Shown here in pieces: positions 17,701-26,004 of a stretch of 64,000 bases of DNA. The notes beneath the pieces are model-generated. The model saw only the letters and a list, made by a program, of their open reading frames with translations, made no database searches and had not been told where the DNA came from. Positions within the stretch are counted from its first letter, which is position 1, and every line of letters starts with the position of its first letter. The translations under genes were made by a program, and so were the position numbers. The DNA is from Vineibacter terrae (GTDB taxonomy: Bacteria > Pseudomonadota > Alphaproteobacteria > Reyranellales > Reyranellaceae), in the NCBI RefSeq assembly GCF_008039615.1, contig NZ_VDUZ01000039.1:1-64000 (forward strand), written 5' to 3'.

Positions 17701-18127
17701 GCAGCTTGTGCCCCGCGCGCCCGAGTTTCTCGGCGTCGTGACGGTGCTGCCCGCTCCGGCCAACGTCGGCGCGGCGAAGGCCAACGAGAGCGTGCTCGAC
17801 CAGGTGCGCGCCTACGAGTCGTCGCGAGGCCGCGTCCTCGAAGACGTGCGCCGCGAAGGCGTCGGCTTCGACGCCGTGGCGAGCGACGCCGAGGGCCAGG
17901 GCGTCGACTTCCTCGTGGCGCGCGCCGTTGATGGCGACGGCAAGGTGTGGCTCAAGTCCACCGAGTGGACGCAGCTCCAGCACCTGAATAGCCACGCGGC
18001 GCTGTACGTGGCCAAGGACGACCAGCTTCTGCGGCTCGCCCCGAAGGACGCAACGACAGCCCAGGTCGATGAAGCGACCCGCCGAGTATCCATCCACATC
18101 GACGGGCTGCAGAGGAACGACGGATGA
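14738..18127 (+). CDS. SNF2-type helicase with DUF3883-like tail (defence)
   Basis: A 1129-aa ATP-dependent helicase or translocase. An N-terminal part (1-110) leads to TPLPHQLDAVYRYML, then Walker A DPGAGKT at 129-135, DEAH at 228-231, LLLTATPHKG (motif III), and the second RecA lobe with LIFTEAKDTLDFL, ATEAGGESINLQF and the arginine-finger motif QRMGRIHRIGQ. Such helicases are found in DISARM (DrmD) and Hma-type loci. The last 120 residues (NESVLDQVRAYE to RVSIHIDG) fit the DUF3883 fold, which is linked to nucleic-acid recognition or restriction. The gene overlaps RadC upstream and the methyltransferase downstream by 4 bp each. Expected work: loading on or moving along invading DNA for the ATPase and methylase partners. 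Confidence 0.88.
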   Translation: MSVPLEKNMVIEGPLWPEPVRVLSVDHFGTMLQVDAVGTRTRQFYPGIIVTAAQVEALKVLSSAKGMDFSGDAEAFHLAVEAMRIRLAYEYDPHFAVNASTITPLPHQLDAVYRYMLKSPLVRFLLADDPGAGKTIMAGLLLKELRFRGLAERVLIVVPPLVARQWQEELASKFSEEFTIIDNGVLKANVGRNPWTETDRCITSVYWAARDNVLEPLKDADWDLVVVDEAHKMAAYQQGVRSQKTRKTRLYRLGEELSVRTKHLLLLTATPHKGDPENFRLLLELLDKDLFADRQILEEAMRSSDNPIILRRLKEEMRRFDGSPLFPQRTVKTVTFALSRAERELYDEVTEYVAEHFNKAMQKEKRTVGFAMTILQRRLTSSLAAITASLTRRHDRLQTLLDQVRALVATTAKSVLKSDDNDTVLEDLLGGAEVEDLDDLTEEERWKVEDSLVERLTNAESIEELQAEVLALERLVRRARAALSSGLEAKFIRLTDAILRDGGLAARGEKLLIFTEAKDTLDFLVERVRAQGFTVAVIDGSLSMEQRRRQQELFRGQAQVMVATEAGGESINLQFCNQMVNYDIPWNPNRLEQRMGRIHRIGQKNEVFIFNLVATDTREGAVLVALLNKMDEMRRGLGSDRVFDLVGDLLDDHEISLSDLIISCITNRRRLQDAVSSIEQAVSPQHQASLIAAREEGLARRFLNLPELRQDAARSESHALIPAHLETFFTRSLERNRGRWERRADGKLRVERVPVNLRREQEVDFRRRFGTVGRSYLSLSFDKKRVGEDGRTELLGPGHALFESVLQAAQASSSDSLTRGAVFFDVDAKGPELLWFFRGVVGDGTGRVLSQRLFAVREFGTPGSAGFEPAHPIRLHDLRPRTDDPPPTPLTDFDVRKHAATRFCLETLVPRFVEDVASGRLKELALKERYLERSFRVVISRHSDHLLGLESKSSAGQDMTLSLGREQRLMDEAKRRQQERLAQIRLEQQLVPRAPEFLGVVTVLPAPANVGAAKANESVLDQVRAYESSRGRVLEDVRREGVGFDAVASDAEGQGVDFLVARAVDGDGKVWLKSTEWTQLQHLNSHAALYVAKDDQLLRLAPKDATTAQVDEATRRVSIHIDGLQRNDG

Positions 18128-20751
18128 GTGACAAGCGTCTAATTGAGGTTTCTTTCCCTCTTGCGGAGGTGAGCGCGGAGTCGGCGTTCGACAAGTCGAC
18201 GAAGGGGCACCACGTGCGAAACACGCACCTCTGGTGGTCATGCAAGCCGCTGCCCTCTATGCGCGCAGCCATCGCGGCCAGCCTGCTACCGCCGGGCGAT
18301 GCCTCCTTCAAGCTCGTCAAGGATGTCGCCAATCGACGCCTCACCGGCTCTCATCTTCACGCGTTCGACGCCGCTCGCGGAAAGGTCGTTCTCGATCCTT
18401 TCGGTGGCTCTGGCGCTACTGCAATTGAATCGCTGCGCCTCGGAGCGTCGCCGGTAGTTGGAGACCTGAACCCTGTTGCGTTTCTGGTGCAGCATCTCCT
18501 TGTCGAGGCGCTTCCGAAATGGAACGGTGTCCTCCGCAAAAAGGTTGCTTTGCGCGACCCGGTACCTGGCAGCGAGGGCTTCACCGACTTGGTTCGTCGC
18601 GCCGGCAGCCGAATTGCTACAAGAGCCCGAGAGTCACTTGCCAAAGCATACCAGGCCAACTCCAGGTCAAGCGAAGATGTTTTCGCGTTCCTCTGGGTAC
18701 GAACCGCGACGTGTGAGAACCCCGCGTGTCGCCGCCTAGATCCTCTCGCCGCAAACTGGTGGGTTCGCAAGGGCGATGCCCCGCTTGCACTAGAGCTGGA
18801 TGCGTCGGCGCAAGGCATCGAGTTTCGGATGGTCGAATCCGAGCCGACGCAGGAAGGCACGGTCGCCGCGAGCAAAATTCACTGTCCATACTGTGAACAG
18901 ATCAGCAGTCGCGGCTATCTGCAGGCTGAGGGGATGGCTGGGAGGATCGGCCACTTTCTCGCCGCGGTCGGTTACCTCGATGGTGAAGGCCGCAAATCGT
19001 ACCGCGTTGCAAGTAAGAGAGATCGCGAATGCGTAGGCGTCGCCGAGAGCATGCTCGCCTCACGCTCACAAGTTCCTACCAATCCCTTTCCGCAGGATGA
19101 CTCGAGAAAGTTCACTCCTGCGACGTTTGGAGTGAGGTTGTGGAGCGACCTCCACAACCCGCGCCAAAGGCTGGCGCTCAGCACTTTTGCGATGGAGGTT
19201 AAGGCCGAGTTTGATGTTGTGCAGAAAGAGTACATCTCGATTCTCCGCGATGCTGAGGCGGCGGAGTTGGCTCGTGATGTTTGCACCGCGCTGTCGTGCG
19301 CCATCGCGCGCATGGCCGATCTGTCTACGATCTGTTGTCGGTGGGAACCGCAGGCGCAAGCCGTTCGGAATCTGTTCACCAGCAAGTACGTCCCGATGAT
19401 GTGGGACTACGCCGAAGCCAACACTTTGGCGGAGTCGAGTGGCTCGTGGCTTCAGTGCCTCGAGCGAATGACCAAAAGTCTTGAGCAGGCGCCTCGTACA
19501 ACGACCTCGGGAGTCGTCTACCGGAGTTCTGCGGCGGACATTTCACTCAAGTCTGACTCCGTCGACGTCGTGCTTACCGACCCCCCTTACTACGATGCAA
19601 TCGCATACGGCGATGCTTCGGATTTCTTCTACGGATGGCACAAGATCGCAATCGGCGAGTTGTATCCAGACGCCTTTGCGACGGATTCAACGCCCAAGCG
19701 AAGCGAGATTGTCCAACGTCCTGGTCGGGTGAAGACGGCAGAGCGATTTGAATCCGATATGCGCGGTGCGCTCGCAGAAGTCCGACGTGTGCTCAAGCCA
19801 GATGGTATCGCGGTGGTGGTGTTCGCGCACAAAAGCACCGCGGCCTGGGAGACACTGCTGAAGGCTACGCTCGACGCCGGCCTCGTTATTTCGGCCTCCT
19901 GGCCGGTCGAAACCGAGATGCCCCAACGCGCCGATGCACACGGAAATGCCTCGCTTGCATCCACGGTGTTCATTGTGTGTCGAAAGAGAAAGAGAGACTC
20001 GGACGGGTTTGTTGACGATGTGGAGCCCGAACTCCACGAGCGGCTTCATGAGCGCCTCGACTACTTCTGGTCGCAAGGCATTCGAGGGGCCGACTTCTTC
20101 ATGTCGGCCATCGGTCCTGCCGTCGAGGTGTTTGGGCGCCACAAGCGTGTCCTGAAGCTGAGCGGCGAAGAGGTGTCGATCGCCGAGCTGCTCGACAAGG
20201 TACGCGGCATCGTCGCCGACTACGCGCTCCAGCGCATCGTACGTGGCGAGGCAGCCGGCAACGTCGATGAGCCGAGCCGCTTCTACGTCATCTGGCGCTG
20301 GGCCTTCGGCACTTCCGAGGTCGAGAGCGGCGAGGCCATCCACATGGCGCAGTCGATGGGATGCGAGTTCTCGGAACTGGTCGTCGACAGTGGCATGCTG
20401 AGCAAGGCGGGCGACAAGGTCACGCTCAAGGGTCCTGTCGACCGCAAGAAGACGAAGGGCCTCGGCGAGCCGGCTGCCACCGGCACCCTGGCCTCACTCA
20501 TCGACGTTCTCCACCGAGCGGCGAACCTTTGGGCCGCTGGCGAGCGCCAGGACCTCGCGGACTTCCTCGCGACTGCGTTGCCCCCCGGTGGCGCTGACCG
20601 CATGCAGCGCCTCGCGCAGAGCATCGTCGACGTGCTGCCTCCGGGCGACAAGGAGCGCGCTCTCTACGAGAACTTCCTGGTCGGAGCACGATCGCTGCCG
20701 ACGCCGACGAAGAAAGACGAGGCTGCCGTGAAACAACAGAGGCTGTTCTAG
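18124..20751 (+). CDS. DUF1156-type DNA adenine methyltransferase (defence)
   Basis: An 875-aa DNA methyltransferase of the DUF1156 group (COG1743, Zn-ribbon methylases), seen in BREX type 3 and Hma-type loci. It opens with the DUF1156 signature (IEVSFPLAEVSAESAFDKST, HLWWSCKPL). Motif I is LDPFGGSG at 90-97 and the catalytic motif DPPY at 486-489, an order with a long insert that holds cysteine pairs (CENPAC near 196-201 and CPYC near 256-259) likely to bind zinc and to help read the target. The DPPY motif fits N6-adenine transfer from S-adenosylmethionine. It probably marks host DNA so the helicase and ATPase spare it. The first two thirds are visibly poorer in GC and use other codons than the last third and the flanking genes. 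Confidence 0.88.
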   Translation: MSDKRLIEVSFPLAEVSAESAFDKSTKGHHVRNTHLWWSCKPLPSMRAAIAASLLPPGDASFKLVKDVANRRLTGSHLHAFDAARGKVVLDPFGGSGATAIESLRLGASPVVGDLNPVAFLVQHLLVEALPKWNGVLRKKVALRDPVPGSEGFTDLVRRAGSRIATRARESLAKAYQANSRSSEDVFAFLWVRTATCENPACRRLDPLAANWWVRKGDAPLALELDASAQGIEFRMVESEPTQEGTVAASKIHCPYCEQISSRGYLQAEGMAGRIGHFLAAVGYLDGEGRKSYRVASKRDRECVGVAESMLASRSQVPTNPFPQDDSRKFTPATFGVRLWSDLHNPRQRLALSTFAMEVKAEFDVVQKEYISILRDAEAAELARDVCTALSCAIARMADLSTICCRWEPQAQAVRNLFTSKYVPMMWDYAEANTLAESSGSWLQCLERMTKSLEQAPRTTTSGVVYRSSAADISLKSDSVDVVLTDPPYYDAIAYGDASDFFYGWHKIAIGELYPDAFATDSTPKRSEIVQRPGRVKTAERFESDMRGALAEVRRVLKPDGIAVVVFAHKSTAAWETLLKATLDAGLVISASWPVETEMPQRADAHGNASLASTVFIVCRKRKRDSDGFVDDVEPELHERLHERLDYFWSQGIRGADFFMSAIGPAVEVFGRHKRVLKLSGEEVSIAELLDKVRGIVADYALQRIVRGEAAGNVDEPSRFYVIWRWAFGTSEVESGEAIHMAQSMGCEFSELVVDSGMLSKAGDKVTLKGPVDRKKTKGLGEPAATGTLASLIDVLHRAANLWAAGERQDLADFLATALPPGGADRMQRLAQSIVDVLPPGDKERALYENFLVGARSLPTPTKKDEAAVKQQRLF

Positions 20752-20761
20752 GAGACGAACT

Positions 20762-23620
20762 ATGACCACCACCACAACGCCCTGGCGGAACGTCGTCACC
20801 CCGCACGACAACATCAAGCAAGGCAAGGTGAAGCAGAGCGATTTCGCCGCCAGCCTTGCCGACGTGCTGAACAGCAGCGGCAACCCGGACTATTTCGACC
20901 CAGTCCGCTTCTTCAACCGCACGTTCCTCACGGGCGGGCTGCGGCAGCTCGCGGGCGAGGTGGTTGGTCGTCTCACGGGCCAGGGCGACGGCGACGCCGT
21001 CATGCAGATCCAGACGCCGTTCGGCGGTGGCAAGACGCACACGCTCATCACGCTCTACCACCTCGTGAAGAACGGGCGTGCGTGCTTCGACCATCCGGCG
21101 CTGAAGGAGTACTGGTTCGAGCGCGGCTGGAAGACGCCGCCGGCCGTTCCCGTCGCCGCGTTCGACGGCAACCAGATCGGCGTTGGCGCGGTGGAGCTCG
21201 AGCCTGGCCTCTCGGTCCAGACAATGTGGGGCCACCTCGCGTGGCAGCTCGCGGGCAAGGCGGGCTACGAGCTGGTGCGGAACTTCGATGCGGACCGCGT
21301 CTCCCCCGACGGCAACGACATCGACAAGCTGCTCAAGTTCTCGAAGGGCGGGCTCATCATCCTCGACGAGGTAGCGAACTACGTCGAGACGGCCGCCGCA
21401 GTGTCGGTGGCCGACTCGACGCTGGCCGCGCAGACGCGGACGTTTCTGCAGCGCCTCACCACGCGCGCCGGGCAGCATGAGCGCGTCATCGTGGTCGCGA
21501 CGCTGCCGCGTAGCGACGGCACGCAGACCCACGGCACGGCCTCGCTGCAGGTGCTTCAGGCGCTCCAGGAAGTCTTCGGCCGTGTGCAGAAGGTCCGCGA
21601 GCCTGTGCAGGGCGACGAGGTCCACGAGATCATCCGGCGCCGCCTCTTCGTGCCGTTCGGGCAGGACACCGACGACAAGGGCACGCGGACCAAGAAGGCC
21701 AACAACCAGGACGCGACGATTCAAGCGTACATCGCTGACCTGAAGGCCCGCCCGCAGATACCGGAGTCGGCGAAGGAGCGCGACTACGCGGAGCGGTTCA
21801 AGAAGAGCTACCCGTTCCATCCCTCGCTGCTCGACATCCTGAATCTCGTTGGCGCGAACCCGAAGCTCCAGCGCACGCGCGGCGTGCTCCGCGTGCTCGC
21901 GCTGCTCGTCGCCGACCTGCTGAAAAAGAGCCACAACGGTGGGCTCATCCAGGCGAGCGACATCGATCTGACCCACGAGGAGCTGCGCTCCGAGCTACTC
22001 GAGCTGGTCGACCGCGAGTTCCGCTCTGCGCTCGAGGCCGACATCATCGGCGCGACCGCGAACGCCCCTGAGCTCGACAAGCAGAGCCCGCTGATGACGC
22101 AGTGGCACGTCGCTGCGGGCCTCGCGACCACGACGTTCCTGTTCACCTGCGAGGCGGGTAACGGCTCGCGCGGTGCAACGCCTGCGGAGCTACACCTTGC
22201 GTCCGCCAGACCCGAGATCGACTTCGGCACCATCCCCGGCGTCGTGCTGCAGATGAAGGAGCGCTTCCACTTCATCAACACCGAGGGCGAGCGCTTTCGC
22301 TTCTCGACGACGCCGAACCTCAATCGCATCCTCCTCGACGCGAAAAACGGCGTGGACGACGAGCAGGTGCGGGAGCGGCTTGGCGCCGAGCTGCGCAAGC
22401 TGCTCTCCGCAGCGCCGCTCTCTCCGTACGTCTGGCCCGAAAGTTCCGGCGACATCGCCGACAGCGCGAGCAACAAGCTCGTCGTGATGCCGCCTGAGCG
22501 CACCCTCGGCGTGGCGAACCGCGCCGAGACGCAGGCTGCCGTGCTCGACATCCTCAACAAGAGCGGGACGGCCACGCGCACGCGGCGCAACACGCTCGTC
22601 TTCCTCATCGCCGATGAGAGCGAGGTCGCCGCGCTCAAGGAGCGGGTGCGAGGTCTCCTGGCGACGGAGAACGTCGACACCAACCGCGAGCGCCACAACC
22701 TCTCGAAGACCCAGATCACGCAGCTCCAGACGGAGAAGGCGAACTCCTCGAAGGGCGTGCGCCAGCAGATCCTTCGCGCCTACCGCCACGCAGCGTGGGG
22801 CGGCAGCAACGGCGACCCGCTCAAGATCCTCGACATGGGGCAGCCGCCCGCGACGACGGACCAGAACCTCACGGACCTCGTCGTCGCCTTCCTGAAGGAC
22901 AAGCAGAAGTACCTCGAGCAGATCGCGCCGATCCTTCTGGTCCATCCTAGGAAGCTCCAGGTGTGGCCCGAGGAAGAAGCCGCGCTGAGCCTCAAGGCGC
23001 TGCCCAACTACTTCCGGCAGTTCACCCACCTGCCGATCCTCAAGGACGACGACGTGCTGAAGCAGTCGATCGTCGAGGGCGTCAGCATGGGCACCTTCGC
23101 GCTCTGCGAGGGCGCCACAGCCGCGGACGCCAAGGTCGTCCACTACAAGGACAAGATCGCTGCGACGGGCGTGTCGCTCGAGGATGGACATCTGCTCATC
23201 CGGGGCGCGCTCGCCGAACAGAAGCTGGTCGAACAGAAGGCCAAGGACGCCGGGGGAACCTTCATCGGCACGGGCCCCATCGGCGGCGTGACCGTCGTGG
23301 CGCAGCCGGGCGGAACCAGCAACGGAGGCACGGCGCCGGTCGGTGCTACGGGAACATCGGCGAAGCCCGTGGGCGGCGCCAAGGACAAGAAGGCGCGTCG
23401 CGTATCGCTCGACGCCGAGGTGCCCTTCACCGACTTCCACACGTTCTACACCGGCATCATCAACGCGCTCGGGCGCAACGCGGACAACATCAAGATCGTC
23501 GTGAGGGTCGAGGCGTCTGCCGAGAACGGCTTCAGCCCCACCGTCATCGAGGACACGGTCAAGGAGACGCTGTTCAACCTGTTTCGCTCCGATGACCTGC
23601 TGAAGATCGACGAGGAGTGA
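20762..23620 (+). CDS. DUF499 AAA-type ATPase (defence)
   Basis: A 952-aa ATPase of the DUF499 family, relatives of which include the BREX protein BrxC. Walker A is FGGGKT at 87-92 within QTPFGGGKTHTLI, and GLIILDEVANYVE near 195-207 is the Walker B region. A middle part has FHPSLLDIL and the helical lid region, and the end (about 880-952, EVPFTDFHTFYTGI) is a short conserved tail. A low-complexity glycine- and threonine-rich linker lies at about 840-870. The gene begins 10 bp after the methylase and probably supplies the large ATPase ring or platform of the helicase-methylase-ATPase complex. Codon use matches the helicase gene. Confidence 0.87.
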   Translation: MTTTTTPWRNVVTPHDNIKQGKVKQSDFAASLADVLNSSGNPDYFDPVRFFNRTFLTGGLRQLAGEVVGRLTGQGDGDAVMQIQTPFGGGKTHTLITLYHLVKNGRACFDHPALKEYWFERGWKTPPAVPVAAFDGNQIGVGAVELEPGLSVQTMWGHLAWQLAGKAGYELVRNFDADRVSPDGNDIDKLLKFSKGGLIILDEVANYVETAAAVSVADSTLAAQTRTFLQRLTTRAGQHERVIVVATLPRSDGTQTHGTASLQVLQALQEVFGRVQKVREPVQGDEVHEIIRRRLFVPFGQDTDDKGTRTKKANNQDATIQAYIADLKARPQIPESAKERDYAERFKKSYPFHPSLLDILNLVGANPKLQRTRGVLRVLALLVADLLKKSHNGGLIQASDIDLTHEELRSELLELVDREFRSALEADIIGATANAPELDKQSPLMTQWHVAAGLATTTFLFTCEAGNGSRGATPAELHLASARPEIDFGTIPGVVLQMKERFHFINTEGERFRFSTTPNLNRILLDAKNGVDDEQVRERLGAELRKLLSAAPLSPYVWPESSGDIADSASNKLVVMPPERTLGVANRAETQAAVLDILNKSGTATRTRRNTLVFLIADESEVAALKERVRGLLATENVDTNRERHNLSKTQITQLQTEKANSSKGVRQQILRAYRHAAWGGSNGDPLKILDMGQPPATTDQNLTDLVVAFLKDKQKYLEQIAPILLVHPRKLQVWPEEEAALSLKALPNYFRQFTHLPILKDDDVLKQSIVEGVSMGTFALCEGATAADAKVVHYKDKIAATGVSLEDGHLLIRGALAEQKLVEQKAKDAGGTFIGTGPIGGVTVVAQPGGTSNGGTAPVGATGTSAKPVGGAKDKKARRVSLDAEVPFTDFHTFYTGIINALGRNADNIKIVVRVEASAENGFSPTVIEDTVKETLFNLFRSDDLLKIDEE

Positions 23621-26004
23621 GAGCGCGCATGAACAAGGACGTCCACGACATCCTCAATCGCTACATCGCGGCGGAGCTCGGGCGGTCCTTCGTTCTGCCT
23701 GACGTCACCGAGCTCTCTCGCCAGCGCTCGGCGTTCCTCGCGCACTTCGGGCCCGAGCAGCTTGCCAAGATGAGCGGCCCGGACCTACTGCGGCTGCTCC
23801 CTCACAACGCCAGCAACGACCAGCCGATGGACTATTGGCTGGAGTTCAAGAACGACGGCGAGTTCAACTTCGCACTGTTCGGCAGCATCGCGGGTGGCTC
23901 GGCGGCAAAGTTCGGCCCGTGGCAGGAGAAGAAGACGGGCGCGTGGCGCTCGAAGCTGGAGGGGGGACGGGAGATCCCCAACATCAGCGAGGCGGATGCG
24001 CTGACGGCACTGGAAGAGCGGCGCGCCGAGCTGCTCAACGCGGTCGAGGCAGTGGGCGCCTTCCACGGCAAAGAGGCCAAGGACATCGACCCGCAGAAGT
24101 TCCAGAAGGCGGTCGAGGATGCCGCCCCGCGCTGGAGCAAGAGCGCGTGGATGCACAAGTACCTGCACCTCGTCTTCCCGGACCTTGTGACGTGGAACGC
24201 GACGACGTCCTGGTCCGAAGCGACGCTGTACTACGTGGGCGAGAAGCCTCGGTGGGAGGGGCTCTACGCAATCGACATCCAGATCATCCGGTTCTGGAAC
24301 AGCCTCCCCACGCTGGTAGAGGTACCGGTTCAACTTCGCTATCGCGTCGGCAAGGGGCTCATCCCACGAGACCACTGGTGCCTCGGGCTCGCGGGCGAGG
24401 TCGATGCGTGGAAGGAGATGCTCGCGCACGAGCACCTCGCTCTGGGCCCCTCGAAGGTCGGGAGCCTCGCGGAGGCCATCGCGCTCAACAAGAAGAGCGA
24501 CATCAGCGTCGTCGTGCGAACCGCCTTCCAGGATGCCTCGCTCGACGCCCATTCGACCGAGGCCCGCAACCTCATCGAGCTGGTGTACCGCCTCGAAGAG
24601 GGCAGCCTCGTCGCGCTGCTCTCGGACGCCTCGACGGTCGAAGCCGTCGGTATCGTCACGGGCAGCTACCGCTTCAAGCAGGGAGCGAAGCGGCCCCATG
24701 AGGTTCCGGTCCGGTGGGTTCACAACCGCAGCTTCGAGGTCTCGACGCCGATCAGCGAGCTGGGAACGGGCCTGGTCTCGCTCGAACCCACGCATCCTGC
24801 CGTCGCGGACATCGAGGCCTCCTTGCTCGTGAACGGCATCGGGCCCGCCTCGTGGCCGAACTTCAACTCGCTCGCGGACACGCCCTCGGTGCTGCTGCCC
24901 AAGGTCGTCAGCGGAGCCGCGCACTCGTCGGGTGTGAAGGTCGATCCGCCTCCGCCGCTTGAAGGCATCGCGCGCCAGGTCGTCGACATGCTCGACCGGA
25001 AGCGGCAAGTCATCCTCTACGGCCCCCCCGGCACCGGGAAGACTTACCACGCGGAGCGCATCGCCCTCGAAGTCATCGCGCGCCACAACTTCAACTGCCT
25101 GCCCTCGCAGCTCTCTGACCGCCAGCGCGACATGGTCTACGGGCGCGGCGGCACCGATCCGTTCATCGCGACCTGCACCTTTCACCCGATGTACTCCTAC
25201 GAGGACTTCATCGAGGGGTACCGGCCCGACGGCGATGGCTTCAAGCTCGAGCCAGGCATCTTCAAGAAGATGGTGACGGCGGCACAGGCGCAGCCTGCCA
25301 AGCGGTTCGTCCTCATCATCGACGAGATCAACCGAGGCAACATCCCGAAGATCTTCGGCGAGCTCATCACGCTCATCGAGACCTCGAAGCGCGCCACGAC
25401 GAGCGCGATGCTGCCACTGTCGAAGGAGCCGTTCACGGTCACCGATAACCTGCTGGTTATCGGCACGATGAATACGGCGGACCGCTCCATCCTGCTCCTC
25501 GACACCGCGCTTCGTCGGCGCTTCGCGTTCAAGGAGCTGCTGCCCGAGCCGCACCTGCTCCGCACCGGCAGCATCGCTGACGTCGCACTGAGCACGTGGC
25601 TCCGCGCCATCAACCGCCGCATCGTCGAGCAGCTAGGGCGCGACGGTCGCAACCTGCAGGTGGGCCACGCGTACTTCATGTCGGGTGGCAAGCCCGCTGC
25701 CACCATCAGCCGCATCGGCGAGATCGTGCGCGACGAGCTTTGGCCGCTCTTGCAGGAGTACTGCTACGAGGACCCGAACAAGCTCGCGAACATCCTCGCG
25801 GCCGACAGGGGCGGCGTGTTCGATCGCGACACGGCGAACCTTCGCTTCGAGCTTTTCGAGCCCGGCCGCGAGGACGCGCTCGCGCAGGCGCTCACCGCCA
25901 TCGTCACGCCGGACGACAAGAAGCACGACGCCGTGCTCGGTGACGACCTGCCGGACGACGAGGATCTCGAAGAGCCGCACGACGACGAAGGCCCGAAGGC
26001 ATGA
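23617..26004 (+). CDS. McrB-type AAA+ GTPase/ATPase
   Basis: A 795-aa McrB homologue. The C-terminal half is the AAA+ motor: Walker A GPPGTGKT at 469-476, TFHPMYSYEDFIEGYRP, the GTPase-type DEINRGNIPKIFGEL (Walker B) and NTADRSILLLDTALRRRF with the arginine finger. In McrBC this motor binds GTP and drives cleavage by McrC. The N-terminal 380 residues are a long recognition region (KYLHLVFPDLVTWNAT near 180-200) that differs from the short McrB of E. coli and may choose the DNA mark. The start may be GTG 23617, which overlaps the DUF499 stop (GTGA), or ATG 23629. The gene overlaps mcrC by 4 bp. Confidence 0.88.
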   Translation: MRARMNKDVHDILNRYIAAELGRSFVLPDVTELSRQRSAFLAHFGPEQLAKMSGPDLLRLLPHNASNDQPMDYWLEFKNDGEFNFALFGSIAGGSAAKFGPWQEKKTGAWRSKLEGGREIPNISEADALTALEERRAELLNAVEAVGAFHGKEAKDIDPQKFQKAVEDAAPRWSKSAWMHKYLHLVFPDLVTWNATTSWSEATLYYVGEKPRWEGLYAIDIQIIRFWNSLPTLVEVPVQLRYRVGKGLIPRDHWCLGLAGEVDAWKEMLAHEHLALGPSKVGSLAEAIALNKKSDISVVVRTAFQDASLDAHSTEARNLIELVYRLEEGSLVALLSDASTVEAVGIVTGSYRFKQGAKRPHEVPVRWVHNRSFEVSTPISELGTGLVSLEPTHPAVADIEASLLVNGIGPASWPNFNSLADTPSVLLPKVVSGAAHSSGVKVDPPPPLEGIARQVVDMLDRKRQVILYGPPGTGKTYHAERIALEVIARHNFNCLPSQLSDRQRDMVYGRGGTDPFIATCTFHPMYSYEDFIEGYRPDGDGFKLEPGIFKKMVTAAQAQPAKRFVLIIDEINRGNIPKIFGELITLIETSKRATTSAMLPLSKEPFTVTDNLLVIGTMNTADRSILLLDTALRRRFAFKELLPEPHLLRTGSIADVALSTWLRAINRRIVEQLGRDGRNLQVGHAYFMSGGKPAATISRIGEIVRDELWPLLQEYCYEDPNKLANILAADRGGVFDRDTANLRFELFEPGREDALAQALTAIVTPDDKKHDAVLGDDLPDDEDLEEPHDDEGPKA

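Noticed and set aside
14738-20751. Calling the locus DISARM class 1
   Set aside because: A SNF2 helicase and an adenine methylase fit, but DrmA, DrmB and DrmC are missing as intact genes and a DUF499 ATPase is present, which fits the helicase-methylase-ATPase type better.
20498-21976. Long minus-strand open frame of about 490 codons
   Set aside because: It is antisense to the DUF499 gene, arises from the strong third-base GC preference of that gene and shows no domain.
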